Shown in pieces: positions 8,878 to 18,636 of a DNA stretch of 64,000 nucleotides. The DNA is from JAGGTJ01 sp964457545. Its GTDB lineage: Bacteria; Desulfobacterota; DSM-4660; Desulfatiglandales; Desulfatiglandaceae. The stretch covers positions 1-64,000 of the forward strand of contig CAYWEN010000019.1 in the NCBI GenBank assembly GCA_964457545.1. The letters run 5' to 3'. A program made the translations under genes and the position numbers. The notes beneath the pieces were generated by a model that saw nothing but the letters and a program-made list of their open reading frames with translations, was not told where the DNA came from and did not search any database. Numbering within the stretch: the stretch's first letter is position 1; every line of letters starts with the position of its first letter.

Positions 8878-10359
8878 CTAAAGGTCAAATCTCCATGTAG
8901 TCCCTTTTGGTCCATCTTCAAGAATAACCCCCATTTCCTTCAGACGGTCACGGATCCTGTCTGCCTTTGTCCAGTTTTTTTCTGTTCGTGCCCTGTTACG
9001 GTCATTAATCATTTGTTCTATAACATTGATGTCTGTCTGATCTTTTTTTACATGCTGTTCATTTAGCTGTGCAAAAAAATCGTCAGGTGTTTCATTCAGA
9101 AGTCCCAGGATATAACATGCAGCATATATCTGACGCCTGTCATTGGTTAGGGCGGTGTGTATATCTTTTTTTAATGAACCGTTGGCGGCATTGAGTACCC
9201 TGTTTATTTCTCTTATCTTCTCAAAAATACTCCCTATGGCCTCAGCAGTATTAAGATCTTCATCCATGGCCGTGCTAAACTGTGTCAGCAAACTGTCTTT
9301 TTCAGATTGACTATCCTTGTTTGCAAAGCATGCATTGATCATGTCTTCATGAAGGGGTTCAACAGGGCCGATTAATGCATCTAACCGTTTTAATGTCCTG
9401 TATATTTTTATAAGGCCGGATTGCGATGCAGTGACTGCAGCATCACTGAAGTCTAAAGGTGTTCTGTAATGTCGTGAAAGAAGAAAAAGGCGCAGTACCT
9501 CCGGATGATAGGTTTTGAGGGCGTCTTTGATGGTCAGGAAATTTCCCAGTGATTTTGACATCTTCTCAGAGTTTATCATTACAAAACCATTGTGAACCCA
9601 GTATTTGGCAAATATCCCGCCGTTAGCACACAGCGATTGGGCCCGTTCGTTTTCGTGGTGCGGAAAGAGGAGGTCTTCTCCTCCTCCATGGATGTCAAAT
9701 GACGGCCCTAAGTAATAATTGCTCATAACTGAACATTCAAGATGCCAACCGGGCCTTCCATAACCCCATGGGCTTTCCCATTTTGGTTCATCCGGTTTTG
9801 CTGCCTTCCACAGGGCAAAGTCTGCCGGGTGCCTTTTGTTGCTGTTCACATCTATTCTGCTGCCTGCTTTCATATCTTCTATGTTTCTGCCTGACAGGCT
9901 TCCATAGTCCTTAAAGGTTTCTACGGAAAAATATACATCGTTTCCCGTAATATAGGCATGGCCCCTGTTAATTAGGGTTCTAACCATATTTATCATCTCT
10001 TTTATATGTGCAGTTGCCCGTGGTTCAAACGTTGGGCTTATCATATAAAGACGTGCCATGTCATCATGAAAGGCATTGATGTATTTTTCTGCCAGGCTGT
10101 TTGTATCTGTCCCAAGGTCATGGGCTCTTTTTATTATCTTGTCATCTATGTCAGTAAAATTGCGTACATATGTAACTTCAAAACCTTTTGCCCTTAAAAA
10201 TCTCAAAAGGACATCAAAGACCACAACGGATCGTGCATGACCTATATGACAGAAATCATACACGGTAGGGCCACATACATACATGGAGACATGTTTCTTC
10301 TTGAGGGGTTGAAACTCCTCTTTTTTGTGATGTGGCGTGTTGTATAATTTTAGAGCCAT
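8878..10359 (-). CDS. cysS: cysteinyl-tRNA synthetase
   Basis: A class I aminoacyl-tRNA synthetase that charges tRNA-Cys. The HIGH signature is at residues 38-41, preceded by zinc ligand C29 in MYVCGPTVYD. The GWHLECS and HHENERAQS zinc-site segments follow, and KMSKSLGNFLTI provides the second ATP loop. The C-terminal region (about 400-493) is the helical DALR/tRNA-binding part, ending in RDRLKEMGVILEDGPKGTTWRF. At 493 residues it is full length. GAGGAGAA precedes the ATG. Confidence 0.97.
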   Translation of the reverse strand: MALKLYNTPHHKKEEFQPLKKKHVSMYVCGPTVYDFCHIGHARSVVVFDVLLRFLRAKGFEVTYVRNFTDIDDKIIKRAHDLGTDTNSLAEKYINAFHDDMARLYMISPTFEPRATAHIKEMINMVRTLINRGHAYITGNDVYFSVETFKDYGSLSGRNIEDMKAGSRIDVNSNKRHPADFALWKAAKPDEPKWESPWGYGRPGWHLECSVMSNYYLGPSFDIHGGGEDLLFPHHENERAQSLCANGGIFAKYWVHNGFVMINSEKMSKSLGNFLTIKDALKTYHPEVLRLFLLSRHYRTPLDFSDAAVTASQSGLIKIYRTLKRLDALIGPVEPLHEDMINACFANKDSQSEKDSLLTQFSTAMDEDLNTAEAIGSIFEKIREINRVLNAANGSLKKDIHTALTNDRRQIYAACYILGLLNETPDDFFAQLNEQHVKKDQTDINVIEQMINDRNRARTEKNWTKADRIRDRLKEMGVILEDGPKGTTWRFDL

Positions 10360-10769
10360 TTATGTTCTCCTCATAATAATAGTGTCCGTATGTCAATTTT
10401 TGCGAATCAGTCAGTTTCTGTCCATAAAAGGTCTTTTTGCACAATCTGTGTTATTCCTTGTGGAATGCCTGTACGTTTCTGTGCCCTTGATTTTCTTTGT
10501 TTTGCACAAACAATCTCGCTTCTGGAGCGGAGATTTTTTTAGTGCCAGAATTAATGTGTGGGTGGCGCCAGTTAATGTGCAATGTTTGCTTGCGTTTTGT
10601 GAACTGTCCTGATTTTATCAAAAAACCCCGGATAACCCATTGGGATATGTGTTTACACGGTATGGAACAGACAACATGATGATATATGCATGGCATACAA
10701 CAAATACGGGTATAACGGATGATGAATTTTTTGGGCCCATATAACGCAGATTCAGGGGTGTATGTGCCG
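10360..10769. other. intergenic with repeat copy A
   Basis: Gap upstream of cysS and downstream of rodA. It holds one copy of the dispersed intergenic element (about 10415-10548). The remainder (10549-10769) has no gene that I can support. Confidence 0.45.
10415..10548 (+). repeat. dispersed intergenic element, copy A
   Basis: Starts with TCCATAAAAGGTCTTTTTGC followed by ACAATCTGTG, and later has CCTTGATTTTCTTTGTTTTG-CACAAACAATCTC. These match the two best conserved blocks of copy B (20889-21065). The middle is diverged and the right terminus (AGTGCC) is only recognisable. Boundaries are approximate. Confidence 0.6.
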
Positions 10770-11906
10770 TTACTGAAACATAAAACGCCGCATACTGATG
10801 TTCATCAGCAGGCCCATGGCAATCATTGTTGAAACAATGGAAGATCCTCCGTAACTAAACAGGATAAGTGGAATTCCTACAACGGGTAAAATGCCTGTTA
10901 CCATTCCGATGTTAATAACTGCTTGCCAGAAGATCAGGGCAGAAATTCCAACAGCCAGGAACGAACCAAAAGGATCCTTTGATTCGCTGGCAATTTTAAG
11001 GCTCCATAAAATCAATATAAGATAAAGGGCAAGAAGTGTAACAGATCCGATAAAACCCCATTCTTCTGCAAGGACTGAAAAGGCGAAATCTGTATGTTGT
11101 TCCGGTAAAAAATGTAAACGTGTCTGTGTGCTGTTCAAAAATCCCTTTCCCCAGAGACGACCTGAGCCTATAGCAATTTTTGATTGGTCTATATGGTATC
11201 CTGCTCCATGAATATTTACCTCCGGATTCAGAAAAGTCAATATTCTTTCCTGTTGGTACTTTTTCAGATGGAACCATATTAGGGGTGCTGAGGCGAGACC
11301 GGAACCGGCCAAGATAAGCAATGATTTCATATAAATACCTGCAAATAACATCATTGAGAAAGATACGGCAATTACAATGATGGCAGTTCCAAGGTCTGGT
11401 TCTTTAAGAATAAGAAAGGCTGGCATTGCAATCATAAGCACTGGCTGCCAGAGATCTCTGATCCGGTATTTTATTTGTCCTGTGTGGTGCTGGTCGCTGA
11501 AAAATTTGGCAAGCAGTATTATGAGGGAGATTTTTGCAAGTTCTGAAGGTTCGATAGAAAACAGACCTATATCCAGCCATCTCCTGGAACCGGATTTGAC
11601 CGATCCGACAAACAGGACCAGGACAAGGAGGAACAATAAGATGTAATAGGCCGGATATGCAAATCTTTCCAGTACGTAATAATTGAATGTGATCATGGTA
11701 AAAAACACAGTAAACCCAATAATAAACCAGTAGGCTTGTTTATGCAGAATATGGATGCGATTAATATTGCGAACATGATAGGTTGCACTGTACAGGTTTG
11801 TCAGGCTTACTGCAGCCATCAATAACAGTATGATAAGTAAAACCCAGTCAAAGTTTTGTATTAATCGGCGATCGAACATTTTGAATGCCTCATGATCGGT
11901 TTCCAT
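10770..11906 (-). CDS. rodA: peptidoglycan glycosyltransferase RodA
   Basis: A SEDS-family polytopic membrane glycosyltransferase that polymerises lipid II for side-wall growth with PBP2. The 378-residue protein has about ten hydrophobic segments, the SGSRRWLDIG and PSELAKI motifs, KEPDLGTA, and the C-terminal signature LPVVGIPLILFSYGGSS. The ATG directly abuts the mrdA stop (TAAATG). Met10, before FDRRLIQNFDW, is a likely alternative start since family members often begin there. Confidence 0.94.
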   Translation of the reverse strand: METDHEAFKMFDRRLIQNFDWVLLIILLLMAAVSLTNLYSATYHVRNINRIHILHKQAYWFIIGFTVFFTMITFNYYVLERFAYPAYYILLFLLVLVLFVGSVKSGSRRWLDIGLFSIEPSELAKISLIILLAKFFSDQHHTGQIKYRIRDLWQPVLMIAMPAFLILKEPDLGTAIIVIAVSFSMMLFAGIYMKSLLILAGSGLASAPLIWFHLKKYQQERILTFLNPEVNIHGAGYHIDQSKIAIGSGRLWGKGFLNSTQTRLHFLPEQHTDFAFSVLAEEWGFIGSVTLLALYLILILWSLKIASESKDPFGSFLAVGISALIFWQAVINIGMVTGILPVVGIPLILFSYGGSSIVSTMIAMGLLMNISMRRFMFQ

Positions 11907-13877
11907 TTATGGATGTTTTTTTACAAATTTTGTATGAACCTGCAGCTTGTTGCCTGAATGTACATTGCAAGCAGGTGCAGGATACTGTTTTTGGGGTATG
12001 CCGGTTTGATGAATTTTATCTGCTTGGAGAGGGGAATATGTACCTGTCTCTGCAAGATATTCTTCAATTAACTGTTTTGCTATAGGGGCAGAAGCACTGC
12101 CTCCATGACCTCCATGTTCTATTATGATAGACAGGGCAATTCGTGGTTTGTCTGCTGGAGCAACTGATACAAACCAGGCGTGGTCAACATATTTATAATG
12201 AGTCCTGTTTTTGCCTTTTATAGTTTTTTTTTCGTTTTCAATGGTGACCACCTGTGCTGTCCCGGTTTTACCCGCGACAAGGATACCAGGTACAGCAGCC
12301 TTCTTGCCTGTACCCCTGGGGTCATTAACAACGCCTATAAGCGCCTTTTTTACAAAATCAAGGTATTCCTTTTTAATGCATAATTTCTTGATCTTGTATG
12401 ACTTGGTCTCAAAGCCTCTGATGTCTTTTCCCCTGGAGAAGGTTATTTTTTTTGTGACATGTGGTGTGTACAGAATACCGCCATTAAATACTGCAGATAT
12501 AAACACAGCCATCTGTATCGGGGTAACCAGCATAAAACTTTGGCCAATGGAAAGCCCCAGTGTTTCTCCCTGTTGCCATGGCACCCCGAATTTTCTTATT
12601 TTCCAGCTTCTTGTGGGAAGCAACCCCGGTTTTTCATGCCCTACATCAATACCCGTTATTTTACCAAAGCCAAAGGACTTGGCGTATAAGTCAATTTTGT
12701 CTACCCCCAGTTTTTTGCCTACCTTGTAAAAATATATATCACATGATTGAATCAGTGCATTTTTGAGATCTATCTCTCCATGGCCATACCTTTTCCAGCA
12801 GTGAAATTTTCTGTTTCCAAGTGAATAGACACCTTTACACATCTCTTTTGATTCATAAGTTATAATTCCTTCGGACAGAGCTGCAATGGCAACAAGGACC
12901 TTAAAGACCGATGCAGGAGGATATTGTCCGCACAGTGCCCTGTTTTCCAGTGGAAAATCTCGGGAAGTGGTTATGGCCCTCCAGAGTTTTTTATCTATTC
13001 CTTCTACAAATATGTTGGGATCAAAGGTAGGACTGCTTGCCAGGGCAAGGACCTCTCCATTATTTGGATCAATTGCAACAATAGCTCCTTTTTTTTTCAG
13101 CAGGAGACGTTGTGCAAGTGCCTGTAGTCTTCTGTCTATAGTAAGGGTTACCTTTGCCCCGGGAATGGCTGGGGTAGATGAAAGTACACGCAGCATCCTT
13201 CCTGCAGAATCAACTTCCACATCTTCAATGCCACGAATTCCGGTAAGTGCCCTGTTCCATTTGGCCTCAACACCGGCCTTTCCTATCATATCTCCTGTCT
13301 TGTTCGTGGGATATTTGTTGCTTGCGAGCTGACGTTTGTTTATTTCCCCAAGGTGTCCCAGGAGATGTGCTGCAAGATCTCCATAAATATAATGGCGTTT
13401 TGGAGTAACAGTTATTATGACGCCAGGCAAATTGAATTTGTGGGACTCTATTATGGCTACTTCATTCCGTGTTATATCTCTTATAAGGCAAAAAGGAGTG
13501 AACGGATTGGATTTTGATGCCGTTATAAATTTTGTTTTGATAGCTTTGCTGTCAATTTTCAGCAGACTAACTAATTTGTTGTACAACTGGTCCTTGTCCT
13601 TAATATCCTCTGGTATTATTTTCAGATCATATGCAGGAGAATTGCTGACAAGTGTGTCTCCATTGCGATCACAGATACGGCCTCTCAGAGGAATGATATC
13701 ACGATGATGGATTCGGTTCTTTTGCGATCTAAGGCTGTAGTATGGTCCTTTTAATATCTGGAGAAACCATAACCTTATTGTCAGTATACAAAATACCGCC
13801 AGAACAAAAAATATAAAAATTTTTATCTGTTTTTTTTGATTTTCTATATAAACAGGGTCGAAATCAGATCTTCTCAA
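11907..13877 (-). CDS. mrdA: penicillin-binding protein 2 (peptidoglycan transpeptidase)
   Basis: The cross-linking enzyme of the elongation complex. The 656-residue protein has one N-terminal membrane helix (about 20-40), a dimerisation domain containing RGRICDRNG, and a transpeptidase domain. Its motifs are S323-V-F-K326 (nucleophile Ser), S378-C-D380 (the SxN position, Asp for Asn as in many PBP2s) and K537-T-G539. The start codon is TTG (13875-13877); no ATG lies near the expected N-terminus. It is followed immediately by rodA. Confidence 0.94.
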   Translation of the reverse strand: MRRSDFDPVYIENQKKQIKIFIFFVLAVFCILTIRLWFLQILKGPYYSLRSQKNRIHHRDIIPLRGRICDRNGDTLVSNSPAYDLKIIPEDIKDKDQLYNKLVSLLKIDSKAIKTKFITASKSNPFTPFCLIRDITRNEVAIIESHKFNLPGVIITVTPKRHYIYGDLAAHLLGHLGEINKRQLASNKYPTNKTGDMIGKAGVEAKWNRALTGIRGIEDVEVDSAGRMLRVLSSTPAIPGAKVTLTIDRRLQALAQRLLLKKKGAIVAIDPNNGEVLALASSPTFDPNIFVEGIDKKLWRAITTSRDFPLENRALCGQYPPASVFKVLVAIAALSEGIITYESKEMCKGVYSLGNRKFHCWKRYGHGEIDLKNALIQSCDIYFYKVGKKLGVDKIDLYAKSFGFGKITGIDVGHEKPGLLPTRSWKIRKFGVPWQQGETLGLSIGQSFMLVTPIQMAVFISAVFNGGILYTPHVTKKITFSRGKDIRGFETKSYKIKKLCIKKEYLDFVKKALIGVVNDPRGTGKKAAVPGILVAGKTGTAQVVTIENEKKTIKGKNRTHYKYVDHAWFVSVAPADKPRIALSIIIEHGGHGGSASAPIAKQLIEEYLAETGTYSPLQADKIHQTGIPQKQYPAPACNVHSGNKLQVHTKFVKKHP

Positions 13878-14148
13878 TGTGATTTTTTCCGCCTAATTGC
13901 AAAATTTGTATGTTGCGTTTGAAGTATGACCTGTTTTTATCCGCAGATCAATTTGTGCCGGGAGAATTTCCTGTATATTAAATCTGCAATGGACAGTGTC
14001 CTTTCGGCAGTAACGTAAGAAACATCTTTTTTTCTTTATTGGCTGTTACCATGGTATGTTGTATCTGTATATACTGGTTTGGATACTGACATACAGGCCA
14101 TGCGTTTGTTTTGATCAGGGCTGCAGTTTTTCTGTATTTTTTTGTGTA

Positions 14149-14655
14149 TCAGGTATTGTCAGGGGCTAATAAAAAGAATACATGGAAAAAGAATGGTGCA
14201 GCAATGCCGGTTAATATGGCTGAATAAATTGAGGTGTAGATGAAGGGATACAACGAAAAAGAATTATGCAAAAATACGGTTGTCAATAAAAAAAACATGG
14301 AGTCTTTAAGCAGCATAACCAGGGTAACAAGAGATATCTGGCCAACAGTATGGTCAAGGTCAAAGAAATTGGAGCCAATATATATACAACCTGAAATAAA
14401 AACATAAAGTATAACAAACAAACCGTGAACACCACACGAAAAAATATCCAGGAAAAGGCCCTGTGAAAAGGCAAAAAATACCGTTTTTGCAAGGCCGTAA
14501 TACATAAAGATATATATGGTTATAATGGCCCACGGATCAAAGCAGACAAGGTTTGAGTTGCACATGTTGATAATTTTTCCCCTTGCCAGTACAAAGAGCA
14601 AACCAATGCCCCAGAGAAGTAAATAATGATTTCCTTTTTTCTTGGGATCATACAT
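14149..14655 (-). CDS. mreD: rod shape-determining protein MreD
   Basis: A small polytopic inner-membrane protein of the MreBCD elongasome. The 168 residues are almost wholly hydrophobic, with about five membrane segments, and contain the family segment FAFSQGLFLDIFSCGVHGLFVILYVFISG. Assignment rests on this and on position between mreC and mrdA. Gaps on both sides (271 and 292 bases) are unusually wide for a cluster that is often tightly packed. Confidence 0.85.
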   Translation of the reverse strand: MYDPKKKGNHYLLLWGIGLLFVLARGKIINMCNSNLVCFDPWAIITIYIFMYYGLAKTVFFAFSQGLFLDIFSCGVHGLFVILYVFISGCIYIGSNFFDLDHTVGQISLVTLVMLLKDSMFFLLTTVFLHNSFSLYPFIYTSIYSAILTGIAAPFFFHVFFLLAPDNT

Positions 14656-14947
14656 TGGAAGTGTAAACCCGGCTTTTTTGTTTGATTATGGCATGTATTT
14701 ATTATGTTTCAGCTTTAAGGATTTTATCAAAAGGACCTTTGTTGGAATGCCCTTATATTATAACAGGTCTTTGAAATATTAAACATTATGTAAGGCAGCA
14801 GGGCTGAAAAATCAGAAAGTGTCCGTCACAGATTGATTGTATTGTGAAAGCAGGGCCTCATCATGTGGCTGCTCTGAAAAACAGGTTGTTTGAATATATC
14901 GATGTCTTTTTTTGCAAGAAGCAGTTTCAGTAGACAAAAGGTAATGT

Positions 14948-15823
14948 TTACATATTACCCTGTTCAGTTTTTTCCCTTGGTCCTGCACTGTTATACCCGA
15001 AATTTATTTGAGAATAATCTTTTATTATCAGGACTTCTTCAAGCTTTGAAAAATCAACACATGTCTTGATTTTGACCTGTTTAAACAATTTCCCCTCTAT
15101 CTGATGTACCTCTGTGACCGTACCAATGGGTATCCCCTTTGGAAAAATACCTCCAAAACCTGATGTGACAATTGTATCCCCTTTTCTGATCTTGCATGAT
15201 TTGTCTATATAGTCAACATCACATACAGATATATTTTTGCCCTTAACCATGCCTCTGTCTCTTGTTCGCTGATCAATGCAGTCTACAGCGCTGTTTTGAT
15301 CTATGATTAACAGAACCTTGGAATAGGAAGGCGAGACAGAAACGATCCTGCCCACTATACCATAGGAATTGATAACAGGCATGTCTACTTTCAGGCCGGC
15401 ATCTTTGCCTTTGTCTATGATAACAGACTTAAACCATCCGCTTGGATCCCATCCACTGACTCGGGCTGCAATCATTGGCCATTTGTATTCTTGTCTGAGA
15501 TTGAGCAGCTTCTCAATCCTTGACAATGAAACCAACATTTCCTTGTAATGGGCATTTTCAATCCTTATCGCATTGATTTTCCGCTTTAATTCCAGATTTG
15601 ATTCATAGACATCAACCAGGAAGAAATATTTTAACCATATATTTTTGGTTATCCTGACTGTTTGGGTGATGAATTTCTGGACAGGAGCAGTAACCTCTAC
15701 AAGTATCTTTTCAACAGGTGTCCACGACAGCCTGTTTTCAGAATTTATTGATAGGAGCAAGAGTACAGTAATGGCCAATAGTATGCATGATAGGTATTTG
15801 CCTAAACCTGTTACAATCTTCAA
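14948..15823 (-). CDS. mreC: rod shape-determining protein MreC
   Basis: MreC is a periplasmic scaffold linking MreB to PBP2 and RodA. The 291-residue protein has one N-terminal membrane helix (about 10-26), a coiled-coil segment (about 70-105), then the MreC beta-domains with VSGWDPSGWFKSVIIDKGKDAGLKVDMPV, GIVGRI and VTSGFGGIFPKGIPIGTV. The start is a TTG codon at 15821-15823. It lies 144 bases downstream of mreB. Confidence 0.93.
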   Translation of the reverse strand: MKIVTGLGKYLSCILLAITVLLLLSINSENRLSWTPVEKILVEVTAPVQKFITQTVRITKNIWLKYFFLVDVYESNLELKRKINAIRIENAHYKEMLVSLSRIEKLLNLRQEYKWPMIAARVSGWDPSGWFKSVIIDKGKDAGLKVDMPVINSYGIVGRIVSVSPSYSKVLLIIDQNSAVDCIDQRTRDRGMVKGKNISVCDVDYIDKSCKIRKGDTIVTSGFGGIFPKGIPIGTVTEVHQIEGKLFKQVKIKTCVDFSKLEEVLIIKDYSQINFGYNSAGPREKTEQGNM

Positions 15824-15967
15824 TTTCTGGAACCTGTGTTGAGAATCAGCCGATTTCTGTCAATAAATGGTTGTTATTTAGCATTCTGATACATATCCGT
15901 GTTAAATACATGAATATCACTCTGTGCTGTTTGGCAAGCCTTTGCTTATCATGCCAAATGCGTTTTG

Positions 15968-17005
15968 TTACCATCTTGTTGTAACTTCCTTTAAAATGGA
16001 TATGTTATCAAGGGCTATTCCTGTTCCCATAACTACGGTTGTCAGGGGGTCTTCTGCAATGGTTATGGGTAGTTTGGTTTCTTCTTGTAAGAGGATGTCC
16101 AGATTCTTGAGCAGTGCTCCCCCTCCTGTAAGTACAATTCCTCTGTCAACTATATCAGCGGCCAATTCAGGAGGAGTCTGTTCCAGTGCGGTCCTGACCG
16201 CCTCGATAATGGCAAGAACCTGTTCAGATATTGCCTTACGTATCTCTTCTGAATCAATTGTCAGAATCTTTGGAATTCCTGTAACAAGGTCTCTGCCCTT
16301 GATTTCTATGGTGCTTATTTCTTCTGTAGGGTATGCGTTTCCTATGGCGGTTTTAATGAGTTCTGCTGTGCTGACACCTACAAGGAGGTTGTATGTCCTT
16401 TTTATGTGTTGAAGAATTGCTTCATCCATTTTGTCTCCACCGACCCTGACGGATTTGCTGTAAACAATTCCTGCCAATGAAATAACAGCTACCTCGGTGG
16501 TTCCTCCTCCTATATCAACGACCATGTTGCTTGTAGGTTCTGTAATTGGAAGGCCAGCTCCTATTGCAGCTGCCATAGGTTCCTCAATAAGGAAGACCTC
16601 TCTTGCCCCGGCTGATTCTGCAGATTCTCTGACTGCCCTGCGTTCTATCTGGGTAATACCGCTTGGTACACATATGACAATTCTTGGCCTTACCAGGGCC
16701 TTGCGATTGTGCACTGTTCTTATGAAATAGCGAAGCATGGCCTCTGTAATTTCGAAATCTGCTATGACACCATCTTTCATTGGGCGGACTGCTGTAATGT
16801 TGCCTGGAGTACGTCCCAACATCATTTTGGCCTCTTTGCCGACCGAAAGAACCTTGCTGTTCCCTCTTTCATCCTTTCTTATTGCCACTACAGACGGTTC
16901 ACTCAGAACAATACCTTTGCCCTTCATATAGACTAAAGTATTTGCCGTACCCAGATCTATTGCAAGATCATTGGAAAATAGACCAAAAACAGAATCAAAA
17001 AGCAT
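15968..17005 (-). CDS. mreB: actin-like cell shape protein MreB
   Basis: MreB polymerises on the inner membrane and guides side-wall synthesis. The 345-residue protein shows the actin-fold phosphate loops (AIDLGTANTLVY near the N-terminus, VVDIGGGTTEVAVIS in the middle) and the adenosine motif GIVLTGGGALL. An N-terminal amphipathic stretch (MLFDSVFGLFSND) may be its membrane anchor. GGAG precedes the ATG at good spacing. It heads the mreB-mreC-mreD-mrdA-rodA series and is divergent from rpmH. Confidence 0.97.
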   Translation of the reverse strand: MLFDSVFGLFSNDLAIDLGTANTLVYMKGKGIVLSEPSVVAIRKDERGNSKVLSVGKEAKMMLGRTPGNITAVRPMKDGVIADFEITEAMLRYFIRTVHNRKALVRPRIVICVPSGITQIERRAVRESAESAGAREVFLIEEPMAAAIGAGLPITEPTSNMVVDIGGGTTEVAVISLAGIVYSKSVRVGGDKMDEAILQHIKRTYNLLVGVSTAELIKTAIGNAYPTEEISTIEIKGRDLVTGIPKILTIDSEEIRKAISEQVLAIIEAVRTALEQTPPELAADIVDRGIVLTGGGALLKNLDILLQEETKLPITIAEDPLTTVVMGTGIALDNISILKEVTTRW

Positions 17006-17718
17006 TATTGATTTTTCTCCTTAATAAGTTTTTTCCATAAATATAGCACTTTTTATATTATCTGCGCCTGCTTCATGCATTGTCTGCCTGTATGCCTTGT
17101 GTATAATTCCTTAATTTTCCTTGCGGAGTGCAGCATATACAGACCCTAAGACTTGACTCTGAACAGAATTGTTTGTGAACCAGAATTCTTTACAATTTAC
17201 AGAAATTGATTTGCGGACGAGTAATGCGCCAGGCATGCCCATGCTTGACAAACAGTTTTGAGAGTGTTTATAATACCTTACTTAAGCTGTTTGTGCATGT
17301 ATGTGTTAAACCTTGTGTGTTTATAACAGGTAATGAATAACTTTTTACCTTGCTGCGGTGATTTAATTGCCTTTGCAGATACTACGGTTTTTAGCCTTGT
17401 ATGTTTTCAGATTTTACAAAACAGGAGATTATGAGAGAATGTCTCTTTTTCTTGATTTATGCGATTGACTTAATTGCATGTTGTAAATATGGAGAAAAGG
17501 TTTATCTTGTGCCTGTCATGAGGGTGTATGATAATGCCGCTTTTTCTGGTCCATGTATTATGCAAAAGTAATTCTCTCCGGAAAGTTAACTGCTTGCCGG
17601 CGATGTCTTTTTGCAAACCCTGATTTTTGAAAAAGATGGCTATTCTCGATCACCCTCATCTTGGTATTTATATTAGGATATTTTATAAATAAAAACAAGT
17701 AAGGGGGTATTACAGATT
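17006..17718. other. long divergent intergenic region mreB / rpmH
   Basis: 713 bases with no convincing gene. It holds a consensus sigma-70 promoter (17245-17274) facing rpmH and must also hold the mreB promoter. I looked for DnaA boxes because the rpmH side often lies near an origin, but found no cluster of TTATCCACA-type sites. A small RNA between 17280 and 17700 is possible but unsupported. Confidence 0.45.
17245..17274 (+). promoter_or_regulatory. consensus sigma-70 promoter upstream of rpmH
   Basis: TTGACA at 17245-17250 and TATAAT at 17269-17274, both perfect, with an 18-base spacer. It points toward rpmH, whose ATG is about 445 bases further on. The expected start is near 17281, so it would give either a long rpmH leader or a separate RNA. 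Confidence 0.7.
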
Positions 17719-17853
17719 ATGAAAAGAACATATCAACCCAGCAATATCAAACGTGCCAGAACTCATGGCTTTAGAGCCAGAATGCGTACAAAAGGCGGTA
17801 TCAGCGTTATAAAAAGAAGAAGGGCAAAGGGACGAAAACGGCTGACAGTATGA
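17719..17853 (+). CDS. rpmH: 50S ribosomal protein L34
   Basis: A 44-residue very basic protein beginning MKRTYQPSNIKRARTHGFRARMRTKGG, with the C-terminal RRRAKGRKRLTV; both are diagnostic of bL34. AAGGGGG lies about 12 bases before the ATG. It starts the rpmH-rnpA-yidD-yidC-jag-mnmE cluster. Confidence 0.98.
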   Translation: MKRTYQPSNIKRARTHGFRARMRTKGGISVIKRRRAKGRKRLTV

Positions 17854-18065
17854 AATTTTGAATCATCACCTCTTTTGCCCGTTTTTGTACCTGTTTGCCA
17901 TTTGGGTGACATGGGTACGCACACAGGTCTAATCTTGAACATGACTGTGCGGGCAAGGTAGCTGTTTATGGATAGACACAAGATGGCTTGAACTGTCTTG
18001 AAACACTGTAATTGTGGTTTATAGCATTATTTATGCCACCATAAGGTATTCTTTTTTTGTGCATT

Positions 18066-18425
18066 ATGGGACGTTTTTCTTTTTCTAAACACGAAAGATT
18101 ATTGAAGAGGAAGGATTTTGTCAATCTAAATAGAAAGGGAAAACGCTATTATTCTCAACACTTCATCGTTATTGCAAGAAAAAACGAATTCGGAATTACC
18201 CGATTGGGGATTACTGTTACCAAAAAGACAGGAAATGCCGTTGTAAGAAACAGAATAAAACGCCTTGTAAGGGAATTTTTCAGACTGAATAAGGCCTCTG
18301 TTTCGCAGGGATATGATATTGTTATTATAGCAAGAAAGGATACCAGCCATTTTAATTTTGAACAAATTCAAGCGGAACTCCAGGATGTTGTCATTAAAAA
18401 TATTAATGCGCAAAGAAACATATAG
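18066..18425 (+). CDS. rnpA: ribonuclease P protein component
   Basis: The protein subunit of RNase P, which with its RNA trims the 5' end of tRNAs. The 119-residue product shows FSKHERLLKRKDFVNLNRKGKRYYSQHF and the RNR-type RNA-binding helix VVRNRIKRLVREFFR. I chose the ATG at 18066; the frame could start at a TTG three codons earlier. It is 212 bases after rpmH. Confidence 0.95.
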   Translation: MGRFSFSKHERLLKRKDFVNLNRKGKRYYSQHFIVIARKNEFGITRLGITVTKKTGNAVVRNRIKRLVREFFRLNKASVSQGYDIVIIARKDTSHFNFEQIQAELQDVVIKNINAQRNI

Positions 18426-18636
18426 GATAAGGTATCTTTTTGTTTTGTTTATAGTTTTGTATCAAAAATGCCTTTCACCTTTTTTGTCCCCGACATGCCG
18501 TTTTTATCCCACATGTTCCACTTACGCCTGTCAGGCTCTTATAAGGTATGGAGTTGTTAAGGGAGGTTTGCGTGCTCTTGTCAGGATATTGAAGTGTCAT
18601 CCTTTTCATCCCGGGGGATATGATCCTCTCAGGTAG
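18406..18636 (+). CDS. yidD: membrane protein insertion efficiency factor YidD
   Basis: A small membrane-associated protein that helps YidC-dependent insertion. The core YQKCLSPFLSPTCRFYPTCSTYACQALIRYGVVKGG and the C-terminal CHPFHPGGYDPL are characteristic. I placed the start at ATG 18406 (76 residues), which overlaps rnpA by 20 bases. ATGs at 18358 and 18385 are in frame and would lengthen the overlap. Confidence 0.92.
   Translation: MRKETYRIRYLFVLFIVLYQKCLSPFLSPTCRFYPTCSTYACQALIRYGVVKGGLRALVRILKCHPFHPGGYDPLR

Noticed and set aside
17006..17718. Possible replication origin beside rpmH
   Set aside because: No dnaA or dnaN in the window and no cluster of TTATCCACA-like boxes; an isolated TGTGGATAA near 29766 lies inside a repeat copy.
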